DNA of 64,000 nucleotides from Acanthaster planci. Its lineage: Eukaryota; Echinodermata; Asteroidea; Valvatida; Acanthasteridae. Below, in pieces: positions 21,018 through 33,825 of this stretch; the first letter of the stretch is position 1, and every line of letters starts with the position of its first letter. The stretch is from NCBI RefSeq assembly GCF_001949145.1, contig NW_019091694.1, positions 64,001 through 128,000 on the forward strand. Reading direction: 5' to 3'. The notes below the pieces were generated by a model. It was not told the origin of the DNA. It worked only from the letters and a program-made list of their open reading frames with translations, and did no database searches. The position numbers and the translations under genes were made by a program.

Positions 21018-23400
21018 ACAGAAATTTGAATGCTCTGATCTTGGCAATCCATTAAGAGGGCTCCTGTCTTATAGCATTGAACAGTGGATGTTACCGTAGT
21101 GCCTTTAAAGGGAACTGCATGGCATTTGCCATTGTTATGCAGAAGAGAAACCGATTTGGATGTAGTAAACGACTCATGATCCAGAAGATGTGATCATCAT
21201 CTTTTTTGTTGTTAAAGATTGTTCCTGTTCTGTTTTGAGTTTGAGAATCAATTGCAAGAGGAAAGTCCCGGGATGTGGCAGGATGTTGAGGAATTAAAAG
21301 AGTTTCGAAATCTCAATCGGCTGCCCTCGGTGGCAGTTAGGGGATAACTCCATGCATTGAAACCTGTTGTTTGCCAACAGAAATCTTGCGAAGGACTGAT
21401 TAAAACGCAGTGGCTTTAGTACTCCATACAAAGCTAACAGCTCATCTGCCAAGTTGCTGCAAACCCCTTAAATTTGTTTTCTGAATCGGGTTTCTCGCCT
21501 TTTGGATTCTGGGCATTCACACTTGGATTGGAATTGTTTGGACAGCATAGATAGAGTCATAAAACATACCGACCACGTTGCACGTGCACGATCCGTATTA
21601 TGTGCTGTGATCGCTTGGAGGAGAAATGATGCACCTTTTATCACGCGATTGTGAAGTAGTTGATTTATTCGCCATGCGTGTACCCACGGGTTGGCCAGTG
21701 CATGGCCCAGCAAGATTCGATTCTGGCCTTGCACCTGCACCACAAGGAATCCAATCTATCCAAGAACTAAGGATACCCCCAACTTATATTAGTTTCCAGA
21801 AGATACCCCGGTGAGTTTGGCATTAACGGAGGGAAAAGATCAACCGGCCAGCGGCCAATAAACGTCAGAGTCAAGCAACGGGTGCTGCATTATTTGTGGG
21901 CCCTTATAAAAACACCGATTCTCCCTCTCGCTGTGTTGACACGCTGGGTGTCGCATGTCATTCCCACGTGAAGAAGTTTGTAACAGTTGCGGTCCGTTTT
22001 TGCTGTCAAGGAAGGGCCTAAATGTTTAACGTTTAGATCACTGGGTTATTTTGCCTCCGGGTTGATGATGCGAAAATAGATATACATTGTAACCATCAGA
22101 GTGTGACCATTAATCAAATGACACGAAATCTCATGGCCTTCACTAGTATACGTGTACATGAAGAAGGCGCCTGTTTATAATAACTAAAAACTTGCCTTGT
22201 ACGGTGCTTGTTCAGTTCTTGACATTTACGACCATTTCCGTAGGCTTCCTTTCTTGTGGTTTCGTGATCCGACTGGCACTTTCCTTGCTGCAAATAGATG
22301 TTCACGGAATGCTTTAGTTGGTTACTCCACAAGGAAATGACGAATAAGTAACCGTTAATTCTCGTAATGATTGACTGCAGTTTCCAAACACAGACTGCAA
22401 GATTGGCTTACAATTTATTGATAGTACATTTTCAAGATTGATTTGTATAGATGCCTCGGTGGGATGAGCAAACTGGGGGAGTCACGGGGGGTCATACCCC
22501 TCAAAAAGGAGCTCTCCTTCTCAAAAGTGAGTACAATCACCAATTGTAGCCCCATCCCTCAGAAATGACATAAAGGGTCACGTGAAAAAATTTAAGTTTT
22601 TCTCCCCAAACAGTTCCTCACCCACCCTGAGAATTTGGTTCCGGATCCTCCTTTAGGGATAAACTTCAAAACGTGTAGGTTTAAGCTTTTGAACATAAAA
22701 GCTTCTGAAGAAGCACACTCACTTAACATGGACTCAACTTTTCTCTCAAAACCACATAACTTACAAAGGAACCCTACATTATGTTACTGCAAACTTTATG
22801 GTTAATTGATTCTCGTCCATACAAACTGCCATTAATAAATATTGAAGGACTGAACTTGAGGACTTCCTATAGGGTCTATACAATCCATGTTTACAGAATC
22901 CTCCAAATTTCGTAACGTTGTTTAAATCTCAAAGTTGCCAAATTTGATGCCAAAAAAAAATCAAAATTTAAAAATATTAAAAATTGAACCATGAAAATTG
23001 TTTTAAGGAATGTTATTTTTTCTTTTCCACGGAATCGTATTTACTAAGAGTAGTTTGAAATTGCGACTGCTCAGTGATATTATCCATCATCTGTCAGACA
23101 TAACGAGCTTTACTGAATTCTGACCCACATCATTGGAATTGATAATCATTTCAAACATAACCAAATTATCCAAGTCGTCTTTCTGACTTCACATTATTTA
23201 GTGAGTTTTTAATCAAATAAAAAAAGAAACTATAGAAACAAACATGTTATAAATTTTTTACCCCGTACTTCTTGTTAATTTAAAGAAAATCTCAAGCTAT
23301 TCTAAAGCTTGGTAACAATGTTTCGTGTTATATAATTCACGCACACGAATTAAAAGTCATGGAGATTCAGGAAAAAGGACGTGGAAACTAGCTTTTGTCC
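21018..23400. other. Intergenic, nothing recognised
   Basis: Mixed-composition sequence with no protein similarity I can recognise on either strand. CpG becomes more frequent from about 21.5 kb. It may include upstream regulatory DNA of the fox gene. Confidence 0.4.
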
Positions 23401-23439
23401 CGATGTGCGATCTGCCCGAGAGATATTTTATTGTAATGT

Positions 23440-24100
23440 ATTTGTTTTTTGGACCGGTTCTTACTTTATTCCAAATATAGTCCAATCATATTATTGGCTA
23501 TGAATTATTCCGCATATTATTTTTCATTCGCGCTCAAAGCCGTCCAAGCGAGATTAATAACACAAGCTGTGTACAAACACCAACAGCGATTGCACACGCC
23601 CGACTGGACAGCGCACGGCTCATCGATGTACTAACTCCAACCTCAGCCGGGATGGAGAAATGTGTCCCCCATTCCTAAGATATTAAATACATAAATGCAA
23701 ACACCAGCGCCATTGATTTTTCTCTCCTCCAACCCCGGCGCCCGGCACTTTCGCCCGTAATTGAATGAAACCCAATAATTTATCAGCAGAGAGAACCACT
23801 TTCCGTTGCGGAACCCTAGCTCTGCCGCCATCGCTAGCCGTCGATATAGAAGAGAAAGGATCGGAATATTGCTGCAGTCTTGGCGACCCAGATTTCGCCG
23901 GGAGGTGTCCCAGTTGGTCGTCAGGGAGCGCGCACGCTCGCGCTCGGTGCACACAGTCACCTACTGACGCGGTTTCGACCGCGGAACAAAAGGAAGGTGA
24001 AATTGGAAGGCGGGATACTGGTTTTTCCCCCGAGGGTGTGATGATGTCCATTGCTATGGCAACGTTCGCTTCGTAAAGATGCAGATCTATGCGTCAAGAA
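23440..24100. promoter_or_regulatory. CpG-rich region, candidate promoter
   Basis: CpG density by eye is roughly 40 or more in 600 bases (for example CCCCGGCGCCCGGCAC at about 23734 and GGGAGCGCGCACGCTCGCGC at about 23925), against about 5 per 600 bases around 30 kb. An RFX half-site type sequence, TTGCTATGGCAAC, lies at about 24052. Unmethylated CpG-rich islands mark promoters in animals with gene-body methylation. Direction and transcript are unknown; it may serve the fox gene downstream or an unseen non-coding RNA. Confidence 0.35.
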
Positions 24101-25639
24101 CATGCATCTGCGCGTGCTGTGCAGATTGCTCGTGTTTATGAAGTGTTTGGTTCACCTCGCAGGCATCTTAGTGCACGGTGTCTCTGATGTCCTTAATGTG
24201 CCTTGGTCGAAGGAGAGAGCACTTGGTAATAATTCACATTTAGAGCGACGCGAGGAGATGAATTTTAATGAGTGCCTTCCATGGTTTAGTGGTGACCATT
24301 ATGATGATATACTTTTTGGATAGGGGTGAAAACGGTGACGACAATGACTTTTATAATGACGATGACAATTTCAATCTTGACGAAGATATCAGTGTAATGG
24401 ACAGTAGTTAGCAAATACCAGCTACGGAATGGGAACGCCAGACAGGAAATAAACGAAACATGAAGCAAACTGAGAGAAAACTGTTAACAAGGAAGCCGGG
24501 ACACACGATTTTCTTGCCATTTTCCGTGATTCTCGTTTTTCGAAATTTCCTAACACAATCCTCAATTCATCCTTTATTTTTCTCTGTTTTATTTTTGACA
24601 ACCTTTCATCTTTAATCGAATGACTTTCTTTCTATACTCGTGCATGATAATGATCAAGGCTTACTATTGAAGATCCTAAGGGCTTTTATGGAGGACAATC
24701 CTTTGTGAAATTGTTTTTGGTGTTTTTAAAGTTTCACTTCAAATATTTTTCATAGTCAGAAAAGCAGCTTGTGTTATTGTTTCATATAGACTTTATGGAA
24801 AAATATCAGCGAGAGTGTAAAATATTATGTGTGTTTTTTGAGGAAACTGAAGGGAACATGTACAGGTTATAATTAGTATGTGTCGCTTTTTCCTGAATTT
24901 CCTGAGAACTGCAGATTTAGAGGGAAAATGTTGATCGTCTCTAACTGCTCTTCCCTCGTGAAAGGCACGCGAGATTCTACTAAACAGTATGAGAAACCGA
25001 GAAGTTAATATTATTGGGATACGTTGTTGACAAAAATTTAATACCTCGGCGCTGTTAAGAAAGTATCAAGGAACACAAAAATCAAACGTAGAACATTTGA
25101 AACTTTCCTCTCGTGGTTTGCTGCAGTTGAATTATGATGTTCGATTGTGACAGCCTTGTTTTAAAGAGAATCTTGTAACCAATTAAAAACATCGAATTGG
25201 TCCAGCAACTTCCAATGCACAGTTTTTTAAGTGGTGGCTTTGCAGAACATGTCTCACAACTTAATTTGAAGAAAGAAAATATGAAAAGTAAGAAGGGAAT
25301 ACTTAACAATGTAATCTATACAAATGAACAGAGTTTATCGGACTATATATGTTGAGATAATTTTGTCCGTTAAAAAAACGCAATGTTGCATAACTATGCG
25401 GTTCGGAGTTGTCCATTTATAATTTAGTTATTATGAAACTTTTTTGTATCTTATTAATCCTTAAGATAGACAATTGGAAATATGTAATTCTTCTTGACGA
25501 AATTAAGCACGAAAAATCTTCCATGTTTTGTTTTCGTGCATCAGTCAATTTATGTTGTCGCTATTTTGCTATGTTCTTGTACCAACCAAAACCCGAAACA
25601 AAGGTGGAAGCGTTCGAAAACACAAACAAAACACCCGCC

Positions 25640-25990
25640 ACCAGCAGTTAGCACGTGGGGATTACCCAGCAGGTGCAGCGAAGGAGCCTGATTGGTTGCT
25701 ATCACGCTATCTCTGGCTCTTCCGTGAATTGCTCATCTAGGTATTTACCCCTGCCAGAACCCTCAATACCTTATTCGGAATTGTTTCAGAATTGTGCAAT
25801 CCTTCAATTAAGGAAATAATCTACTAACACTAGTTTTGAACTATTTATGATTTGTTTTTGGTGAATAAAATGCCAGTTTTCGTGAAAAGTAGATGGATAT
25901 GTAGACGGATTCAGAGGGTATAATGATTGTCTAGGCGACCGGGCAGCGTCATACGTCACGGGCCACTCAATCAAATGCGCATGCACGTCG
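25640..25990 (+). promoter_or_regulatory. Candidate foxn promoter (E-box, inverted CCAAT, CRE, NRF1-like motifs)
   Basis: Visible motifs in order: CACGTG E-box at about 25653; GATTGG (inverted CCAAT) at about 25690; ACGTCAC (CRE-like) at about 25954; TGCGCATGCA (NRF1-like palindrome) at about 25976. No TATA box was noted. They lie just upstream of a CpG-rich stretch ending in a strong splice donor (26124), as expected for a CpG promoter with a non-coding first exon. The assignment to the fox gene is inferred from strand and from the CpG drop downstream. Confidence 0.35.
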
Positions 25991-26123
25991 AGGCCGCGAG
26001 GGGTGAATCACATGTCGTGTACATACTGCAAGGCGCCTTTGTGCAAATTGTGCAGCAGTCTACGAAGGATATGCACTATTCCACACACTCTATTGGAAAA
26101 CTGCACGCTAAAAGTCAGAAAAC
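25991..26123 (+). other. Possible non-coding first exon of foxn
   Basis: CpG-rich sequence ending AGAAAAC|GTAAGTG with GT at 26124-26125, a near-ideal donor. The left end is arbitrary. If real it would splice over 35 kb to the acceptor at 61561-61562. No transcript evidence is available and other upstream exons are possible. Confidence 0.25.
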
Positions 26124-27122
26124 GTAAGTGAAATATTACTTTCATAGTATTCATATTCGTATTTATTTGTCATTTTCATTACCTTCTAGGTTCATTTTGT
26201 TACGAGTGTGTGTGTAGGCCTATATGTTTTAGGGCAAACGCCCTGAGTTGGACGGAAAGAAATGGACAAAAAATCACACCATTGTTCCTTCCGGTCGAGT
26301 GGCAAATTATTGACCCATGCGAAACACGTGGTAGACCTCAGCTGCAGCTGCAGTACAATGCGATATTTAATCGTGACTAGTTCGAAATGGTGTAAAATGG
26401 CAGAGATTTACCATCTGTATTTGTTTGTGTGTTATATTTTGTTAGATTAAAAGCCACTGTAAGTTACTGTGGTTAAAATCTAACCGGAGTGAGGAGCTTT
26501 GTTAACATCTTCGAAATCCTATGTCACAGAGAGACCAAGGGTGCAGTACATACAGTTTGCCGTGAGAGACTCAATCGTGCCCTGTGATCCATTGTCAACG
26601 TGCTTGGGTACCTGAATTTCACGCCCGCCAAGTTGCCTTTAAAGGTTCTGGTTTTGTTCAAGTGGTCTGATTGATGGGTAGCTATTTATGGCCTTGCGGT
26701 CGGTTTCTGGCCACCACAGAGTGACGAAGATTTGTAGCTTTAGCTTCTGAACGTGTACGGAATGTGAAAATACAGAAACATTTTTTGAAATAGCAAAGAG
26801 TATGATATGAGGGGATAAACCTCACCAGTCTAGAACTGGTCATAAAAGGAGGGGGATACTTGATCCAAACTGAAAAAAGAAATATTGAAATGGCAGAGCC
26901 AACTTACTCAGGTCTTTAAACTTAAAGGTCTATTTTTGTAACACATCTACTTGTATGAAGTTTATTTCTGAATCATCCATGCATGGAAAATATATGTGGG
27001 CCAAGGTATTGTGTTCTAATTCTTTCCTTGTCAAAAACACATAAGTGGTATACACATACATAGGGATGATTTTTATTCCTCTATAGTTAGTACAAAAGTC
27101 TGGTTAAAATACTTACTTTGAC

Positions 27123-27207
27123 AATTTTTTTCTTATGTTTAGCATTGTATATTTTTTTCTTATGTTTAGCTTTGTATATTTTTTTCTTATGTTTAGTATT
27201 GTATTTT
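27123..27207 (+). repeat. 27-bp tandem repeat, three units
   Basis: TCTTATGTTTAG begins at 27131, 27158 and 27185, each unit continuing (C/T)(A/T)TTGTATATTTTTT. Its minus-strand open frame gives a Lys-rich repeat and is an artefact of the array. Confidence 0.8.
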
Positions 27208-27679
27208 TTTGTTCTCAATAAAGTAAGCATTTTACTCAGACTGTTGTATACACAGGAATAAAATAACCCTGAATAGACAAAAATCAATTTAGAGGTAGGC
27301 CTAAGGTTTAGCTACATGTTATGAACTTTTGGAGCATTAACCGTTTGTGTCACCAAGTTTGATTTCAGTTTTACACTTGCCATTGTAAATGGGCCCTTAT
27401 TCATCATATCAGTGCTTTGCCCAGTCCTTCCTGAAATCAGTTTTGACATCGATGATCCCCCTGGATGTGATCCACCATCCGTTGCACTTTTTCAGTATTT
27501 GGAGAATTAATATTATGCTTGATCATTGAGAAGTTAGTTGGGGTTTCACTTTTGTAGGGAATTACAATACTTTCACTTAGAAAAGCTCCAACTGCTCGCA
27601 AACTGGAATTGAGGCACGAGAAGTATAAATTGTTTCATTATTTTTCACATTTTACATGTTGGTAACGTAAGACATGTGC

Positions 27680-27770
27680 ACTAGTAAAGCAGGAGGTTGT
27701 GAGTTTGAGTCCCACCCGAGCAAGCTTGTGAAGTTTTTCACAAGCTCTGTACACAAGTGTACAGTGTTAG
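27680..27770 (+). repeat. tRNA-derived SINE-like fragment
   Basis: GTTGTGAGTTTGAGTCCCAC (27697-27716) resembles a tRNA T-arm, with AGTTTGAGTCC at 27702-27712 close to the polymerase III B-box. An 8-bp hairpin, CTTGTGAA/TTCACAAG, follows at about 27724-27744. No complete cloverleaf or poly-A end was found; probably an old SINE fragment. Confidence 0.45.
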
Positions 27771-30700
27771 ATAATATACATGTACGTCGTCCGTGTAAGG
27801 GTAAAACCCATACTTAGAATAAGTATATCAGTTGAAAACAAAATTTAGAAAAATTAAAATTAAAGGAGTCGAGAACTGGCAAAGTGAGAAATTTTCATCA
27901 CCCCCAGCTAGGCCTAACTGTTGTAAACATCCTCTCGTCCAAATTGCTGCTAAATGTAATGGACATGTAACCATGTGTCCAATTGTGAAGGTAACAAATA
28001 TGGTATTAAATGGTATTGATTTTAGATAAACTTGTATTTCCCCATCCCACTTTTGTACATATGGTTGTCCTTTCTGAGTTCAAGGTTTTTTTTCTGTGGT
28101 TGCTTTAGGGGAGCATTGACAGTGCTCACTTGAAAAGACTGCTGGGATCATTGTTTACTGTGTAACTTCCAGTGGAGGAACTTAATTAGCATGTGCAGGC
28201 CATGTGGTGCATAGATTATCCCTGTTGTCATGGTGATGTAGCCAGCTGGCCATGCATGATAAGGGAAGCTAGTCAGGAGGAAATAAACTGTACATGTTGG
28301 TGGCCTAGGGATTTGCAGTGTGTGCCCGCATATTACCTTTTGTACCAGTGACCGAATGTGCTCTTATCAAAAAAATATTGCATTTGCAATAGTTGTAATC
28401 ACATGTTGGGGTAGGCACTTTTTCTTGTTAGCAAGAAGTGAAACTACATCATTAATATGTATTATGACATGTGGTTTGCCCATTAGTTAAGCTGTTGTAC
28501 ATGTACATGTATTTATATACCTTATCTAATTCACCTGCTTCCTGTTAACACTGAAGCTGTGACAAATGCCATGTTGTTATTGTCTGCACCAAATGTATTC
28601 ATGAAGTTTTCCCAAGCTTTTGTGTTCAATTCTACATACCCATTAAACTTGACTGGTTTATGCCTGGCCAATGTTTGCAGAGCAAACATGATGGGAGAGA
28701 AGCTGGAGATTTTTTTATGACACTTTTGCCAAAAGGGAGAGGGGTGAAGTTTGCCAAAAGGTTTATCCCAGTTAATTCTCCAGATTGACACCAGCAGTTT
28801 CTCTGGTGGTGAGGCATTCTCTGATGTTCTTTTTGTAAGATGGCAAACTGGACAGTGCTCTCTCTAAGCAGCTCTCTGGCCTTGTAATAGGGGAGAGAAG
28901 ACTGCAGTGCAGGAAGATAAATTAGTCCTGGTCAAACAGGCAGCTGAAAGCTGGGCTGGTTTTTTTCTGTGGTCCTGCTCAAGGAGGATTAAGTGATTAT
29001 AAGGGATTTCAGAATCAATGCCCACATAGCTGTCCCAGTCTGAGGATTTTCAGGAATGTGTTTGGTTGTTTATCATGCCAAGCTGTGAATTGCTTCACTG
29101 TGTCATCATGCCCTGCTTGTTATTCCACATTCATCTTTGAAGTCTGCCCATTGCATAAAATTGCCCCCTTTTGCTTTGACTGTTGACAAAAGTACCCAAG
29201 GATTGGGTGTTTGAAGTGGATTTCTTTGGGTGATATAAAGTGGAACGGTATTGTCAAAGGAAGAGTGTTGGCCAACAGTTTACGATGCCCAGTGACATTT
29301 ACCTGAAGTCAGAGCTTTGTTTTTTTGGCAGAGTACCAACTTACAAAAGTGAAATCTGTGTGTGTATATCTCATTAAAATAATCAAAGATGTTAAGATTT
29401 CTTTCCGTTTCTTGACACAAGATGTGCATTCTGCATGGGTTGTCTGTCTTCTGTGATTGCGGATCAAACTCATTTAAGTCAACCTTTGTAGGACTTCTTT
29501 CTATTTCTACACAAGAGGTGTGTTCAGCGTGGGCAGCCTGCCTTCCTTGATTGTGGATCAAGAGTGTAAGAATTTTCCTTTCCTGCATGTACATAATCTC
29601 ATTTTGTATGCATTTCCTTAGGACTTACTCTAAGTTTAACCAAGGTTGTGTTGATACTGACCACTTTGACAGAGTGGACACACCTCAAGTCATTCTCCCT
29701 CTCAGAGGACCACAGACTTCTCCAACAACATGAACACTGGGGCAGACAGGAGATGGGTTGCTAAGGAGGCAGCTCCCTATTTACCTGTTGCCATGGAAAT
29801 TAGCACCAAAACACTCACTCAAACTTATGGGAATTGCCGGCCCCAAATCTTCTGGGTCAATGTGGCAGGGTCAAGCTTGATCCATGTAGCAGACTAGCAG
29901 GCTGACAAACGTTCACAAGGATATAACAGGACATTACATGTGAAGGCTGGGATTTTTTTTTTTCATTGGACTTGGCCCATGCCTAACCTGGAGAGTGTAC
30001 TGGTGGGTGCCTCATCTGTTACTGTCCTCTCTTGGAGTCCACTGGGGGAAAGAAATAACTACCTTGCGGCTGACAAAAGACAAGACTGATGATGCTTCCA
30101 GCTGGAGTGGGCGGGTTCAGTCAAGTAAGATTGGCAGGTTTTGGTCCCTGATGTGCAGTCCAACATGTGTACTTCAGTTCATTTGTCTATCTCCAGTCTT
30201 TAAGTTGCCACTGTTATAAAGAAATAACATTACAACATGTAAAACTGGGGACAATTGCTAATTGGAATTTACCTTTTCTCCACAAGTGCATATTGATGTC
30301 CTCAATACAAAAGAACATAGAAGAACTTTACCATGTTAGACAAATGACTGATGAACCTTTTCTGTTTGTACAGGTTGTTTTAATAGCTGCAAGTTGATGG
30401 GTCAACCCGGTCAGGGATTTTTGAATTACTGTTCTGAAATTCTGTACTTGTTTTAATGATACAGTTGTCCTGTGGCCAAGGTCAGAAATTAATGATAAAT
30501 CCAGTTGCCTGTTTCTGTTGTTTGCTTTTAAAAAGCTAAGTAAATTCCGTACATAAGTGTAGCAAAGTTTGAAAACAGCTGATTTCTGCTTTATCTTCTT
30601 CATTTGAGGCTGCAATGGTAGACTGTCATGTTGGAGATATGAAGTATGATTGGGACGGTTTGGCCAAATGCACAAATGTAAAAAATGAGGAAAATGTTTG

Positions 30701-33697
30701 ACGGAGAGGAGGATCAAAGACTGGAATTGATTGGACATCCTCACCTCATTCACCTGTGCATGTCACTATTTGTGTGTCACGGTAGGAACACACGTACCTG
30801 TATGCAGCGTTTGTTGTTTGGCTGGAAAGATTGGTGATTAGATAGTCATAATAATTATGAAATGGCCATGGACCCTCACCTGCGTTGTTCGAAGGCCAGA
30901 CACAGTTAGCTGAGGTGACCAACTGGATGGATCATGACTTCTTAGGCAAACTGTATGACTTGATAATGGAAGGGGTTGCTTTAGGTGTTCCACAGTTTGT
31001 TTTTTCTTACTTGAAATAATAAACCGGGCCGTCTCTCCAGGGTCAGGGTTAAATCAAGAGGATTTTTGGAGGGGAATGACTGGTTCCAATCATGACCCTG
31101 GGCTGGCAGCTAAATTCTGGCCGATTACTTCTCAAATCTCTCATCACCGTTGGTTGATGAGGGGGTGGAGAATGGGGACAACCCCCCCAGGGTAGAACTT
31201 TTTTGAAAATATAATAAAAAGGGGTTTTCTTACGAAAACAGCTTTTTTATTTTCCCCCTCCTTCCCCAAGCATTAAAAAATCCTCAGAAAAAAGTTACCT
31301 AAAGAAGTTCCCAAACTTTTTGCAACCCCCCTACTTTTTTACACCATCACTACAAAGATTAGGTTCCCTTCTGCACTATTAAAGCATATTGTACATGCTG
31401 CAGACCTGCATTCGTCTCAGCCAGGGGTAACTCGTCATTCTGTCTGTTACATTTAACTTGTGTGGTTGCATCAAAAGGCAATAGCCATCTTCAGCTTTTC
31501 CTGGTGACACAACCTCAAAGGATTCTTCAAGATCAAGAGTTTATTCAGACTGCTGTTTGAGCTCATTTGAGTGTAAATTAATCCCCAGGGAGAGACACAG
31601 ATAATGAAATTGTTGTAAAGGGAGACCTTTTCCATTCATACAAGTTGAATCTTAAAAAGAAAGCTTACAAGTGCACTAATTCAATTGACTATTGAAAATG
31701 TCACAAGAAGCTGTTACCTGAAGTCATTCGACCAATTATCCTATGCTGCGTGGACACAGAAAAGTGCTGTGCGAGTTGCAGCGCACTGTGATTTGATCGA
31801 TGTTGTTTAAACATAAACTTTAAACCAGTTCACCTTCAGACCTTTTGCCCAGATAAAAACGTGTTTTACAATCCAATCTCAGATAAATCAATGAAAAAGA
31901 GCAGAAAATCTTGAATTGGGTTCCTATCTTCATACAGTGTACTGCATACATGTACATGTACATCTAGACTATGCCATGAGGTTTGGTAATAAATCTGGCT
32001 GTGGTTTACCATCAGTAGTAGCAGACCGCCTACAAGACAAAGGTTAAGTATTTCATAGGCTTTGATTGTTTACTATGCAAGTTCTAACAGCCCCTTTCAT
32101 ATTAAAATAGAGGGATGATGTTCAGTACTCTGCACTAGAATGTTTTAAATGGCTTGAAATGCAAGTTGGTTTTTCACAATCTTTGTAACTCTGGGGTGAA
32201 AAAACAAACGTTTTGATTGTTGTGGTAGTTGATGTATGATTACATGTATACTCCGATTTCATACAGATAAAAGATGAGAATGTGTCGAGACTAGACATGT
32301 GTGCATGACATGGCACCAGAAATACAACAAATACTGTAGTCTTTCAGTTTGAAGAAACGGCCATATTTAACTGAGTTGACCACATGCAGCAGGTTTTTTC
32401 ATGGTGTGCTCAGCAGGCAGTGTGATGTTGTGAAGATGTAAACAACTCTATAAACCCATTTTTTTTTATTTTGGTACCTCCACAAGATTGGTTTGAGTTC
32501 TCACCTTTCATCTCTCATAAAAAGTTGTTTTGGGTCCAATCACTGGATTCAGGTGGTTGAATAGTGCACCTTTCAAATCATTTAATTCAGTGGCTCAAAT
32601 CATAAAAAAAAAACCACATGAAAAAAACCCTGAAGGCGTCCCGTCCTTCAGGGCCCAGACAGGAAGTGTACACTCTTCAAACTGCAACACTTATTGAATA
32701 AGTTCTCCAAATTTATCCCTTACAAAAGGTGCTGCTCGGGGACAATCTAAAGGTCCTTTGCCAGGCCTTGGTTGCACAAAAGCTTCCTCTGCAGAGAGGG
32801 AAAAAAATGTGTTCAACCTGCCACATGCCATCTGCCCACCTCTCTCAGTTTTCCGTTGCCCCGGTTCCCTTGCCGACATGTGTACAGTTGGCATGGAGAA
32901 CCAAGCTTTCCTTGATCAAACCCCATGGCAGAGGCGACCGGTAATATCAAAGTCCAACACACTGGGACTTAGGCGGCGTGGTTCATTCCTGCTCCAGGGT
33001 TTGGTCGTTGGCCCACCCAGGGCTTGTTTGCCATCCAGGTGAGGAGCGTTGGGACTTAAGTCTGGTAGAATTTTTCCTTTCTTTCACATCTCCAGTGTAT
33101 CAATTGTCAAAAGTGTTGTTGTGTGTATTTCTGATAGTCGGAGATTATCCTAGATCACTCTGGTTGGTTGGTGTTTGTGGCACCAACAATCCCTTTGGAA
33201 GAAATAGAACTGGTGGTGTTAACTTAATCAGATCTTGTTTGAAGAGCAAATTTACATACCTTGGTTTCAAGTCCCATACCACAAAAGAATGTGGTAGGGG
33301 ACCGTTCATGCTATACGTAAATTCCATATGTAATGCAGAATTTCTTCAATGTAGCATGGCCACTAAAAATCACTCAATTTCAACTTGACTCAATCAATCT
33401 GCACTGCAGTAATGAGTGGCCCCTGTAACCACTGGTCACATTCAGCTTTGTTTATGTCTTTGTGAGAACTTGGTTGTTTTTGATATTTTGCCAGGATATT
33501 TAGTTTAATAAATGGGGTTTGTACCTTAATGTCAGTCATTCCAAAGCCACACATCAAGGCCTCTTTATTTTTACTTACTTTGTTGGTGAACTTATCTGTT
33601 GAAGCAATTTCGGAAAAAAACAGGTTTTGAAAGAACCACACTGACAGGACAACAGTGATTAGATATCCACCTGGCACTATCATGTCATGATTTCCAA

Positions 33698-33825
33698 GCG
33701 CACCTTTCCTCTTCATGAGGTAAGCGCCCCTTTCCACTTCATGAGGTAAGCGCACCTTTCCTCTTCATGAGGTAAGTGCACCTTTCCACTTCATGAGGGA
33801 AGTGCACCTTTCCACTTCATGAGGT
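33698..33825 (+). repeat. 26-bp minisatellite, about 5 units, each with a donor-like GAGGTAAG
   Basis: Unit G(C/T)GCACCTTTCC(T/A)CTTCAT then GAGGTAA, repeated at 33698, 33724, 33750, 33776 and 33802 (last copy short). Units 1-3 carry GAG|GTAAG, a consensus 5' splice site. The middle letter alternates T, A, T, A, A, suggesting duplication of a pair of units. Confidence 0.85.

Noticed and set aside
24268-24411. 47-residue frame: hydrophobic start then an Asp/Asn-rich tail
   Set aside because: The acidic tail comes from an imperfect GAC/GAT repeat. It is too short and without family or conservation evidence.
24960-24980. Sequence AAAGGCACGCGAGATTC resembling the start of miR-124
   Set aside because: The match stops after the first ten or so bases, the rest of the mature sequence differs, and no hairpin partner was found.
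27087-27287. Lys-rich repetitive minus-strand protein
   Set aside because: Produced by a 27-bp tandem repeat whose unit happens to be a multiple of three. No other gene signals.
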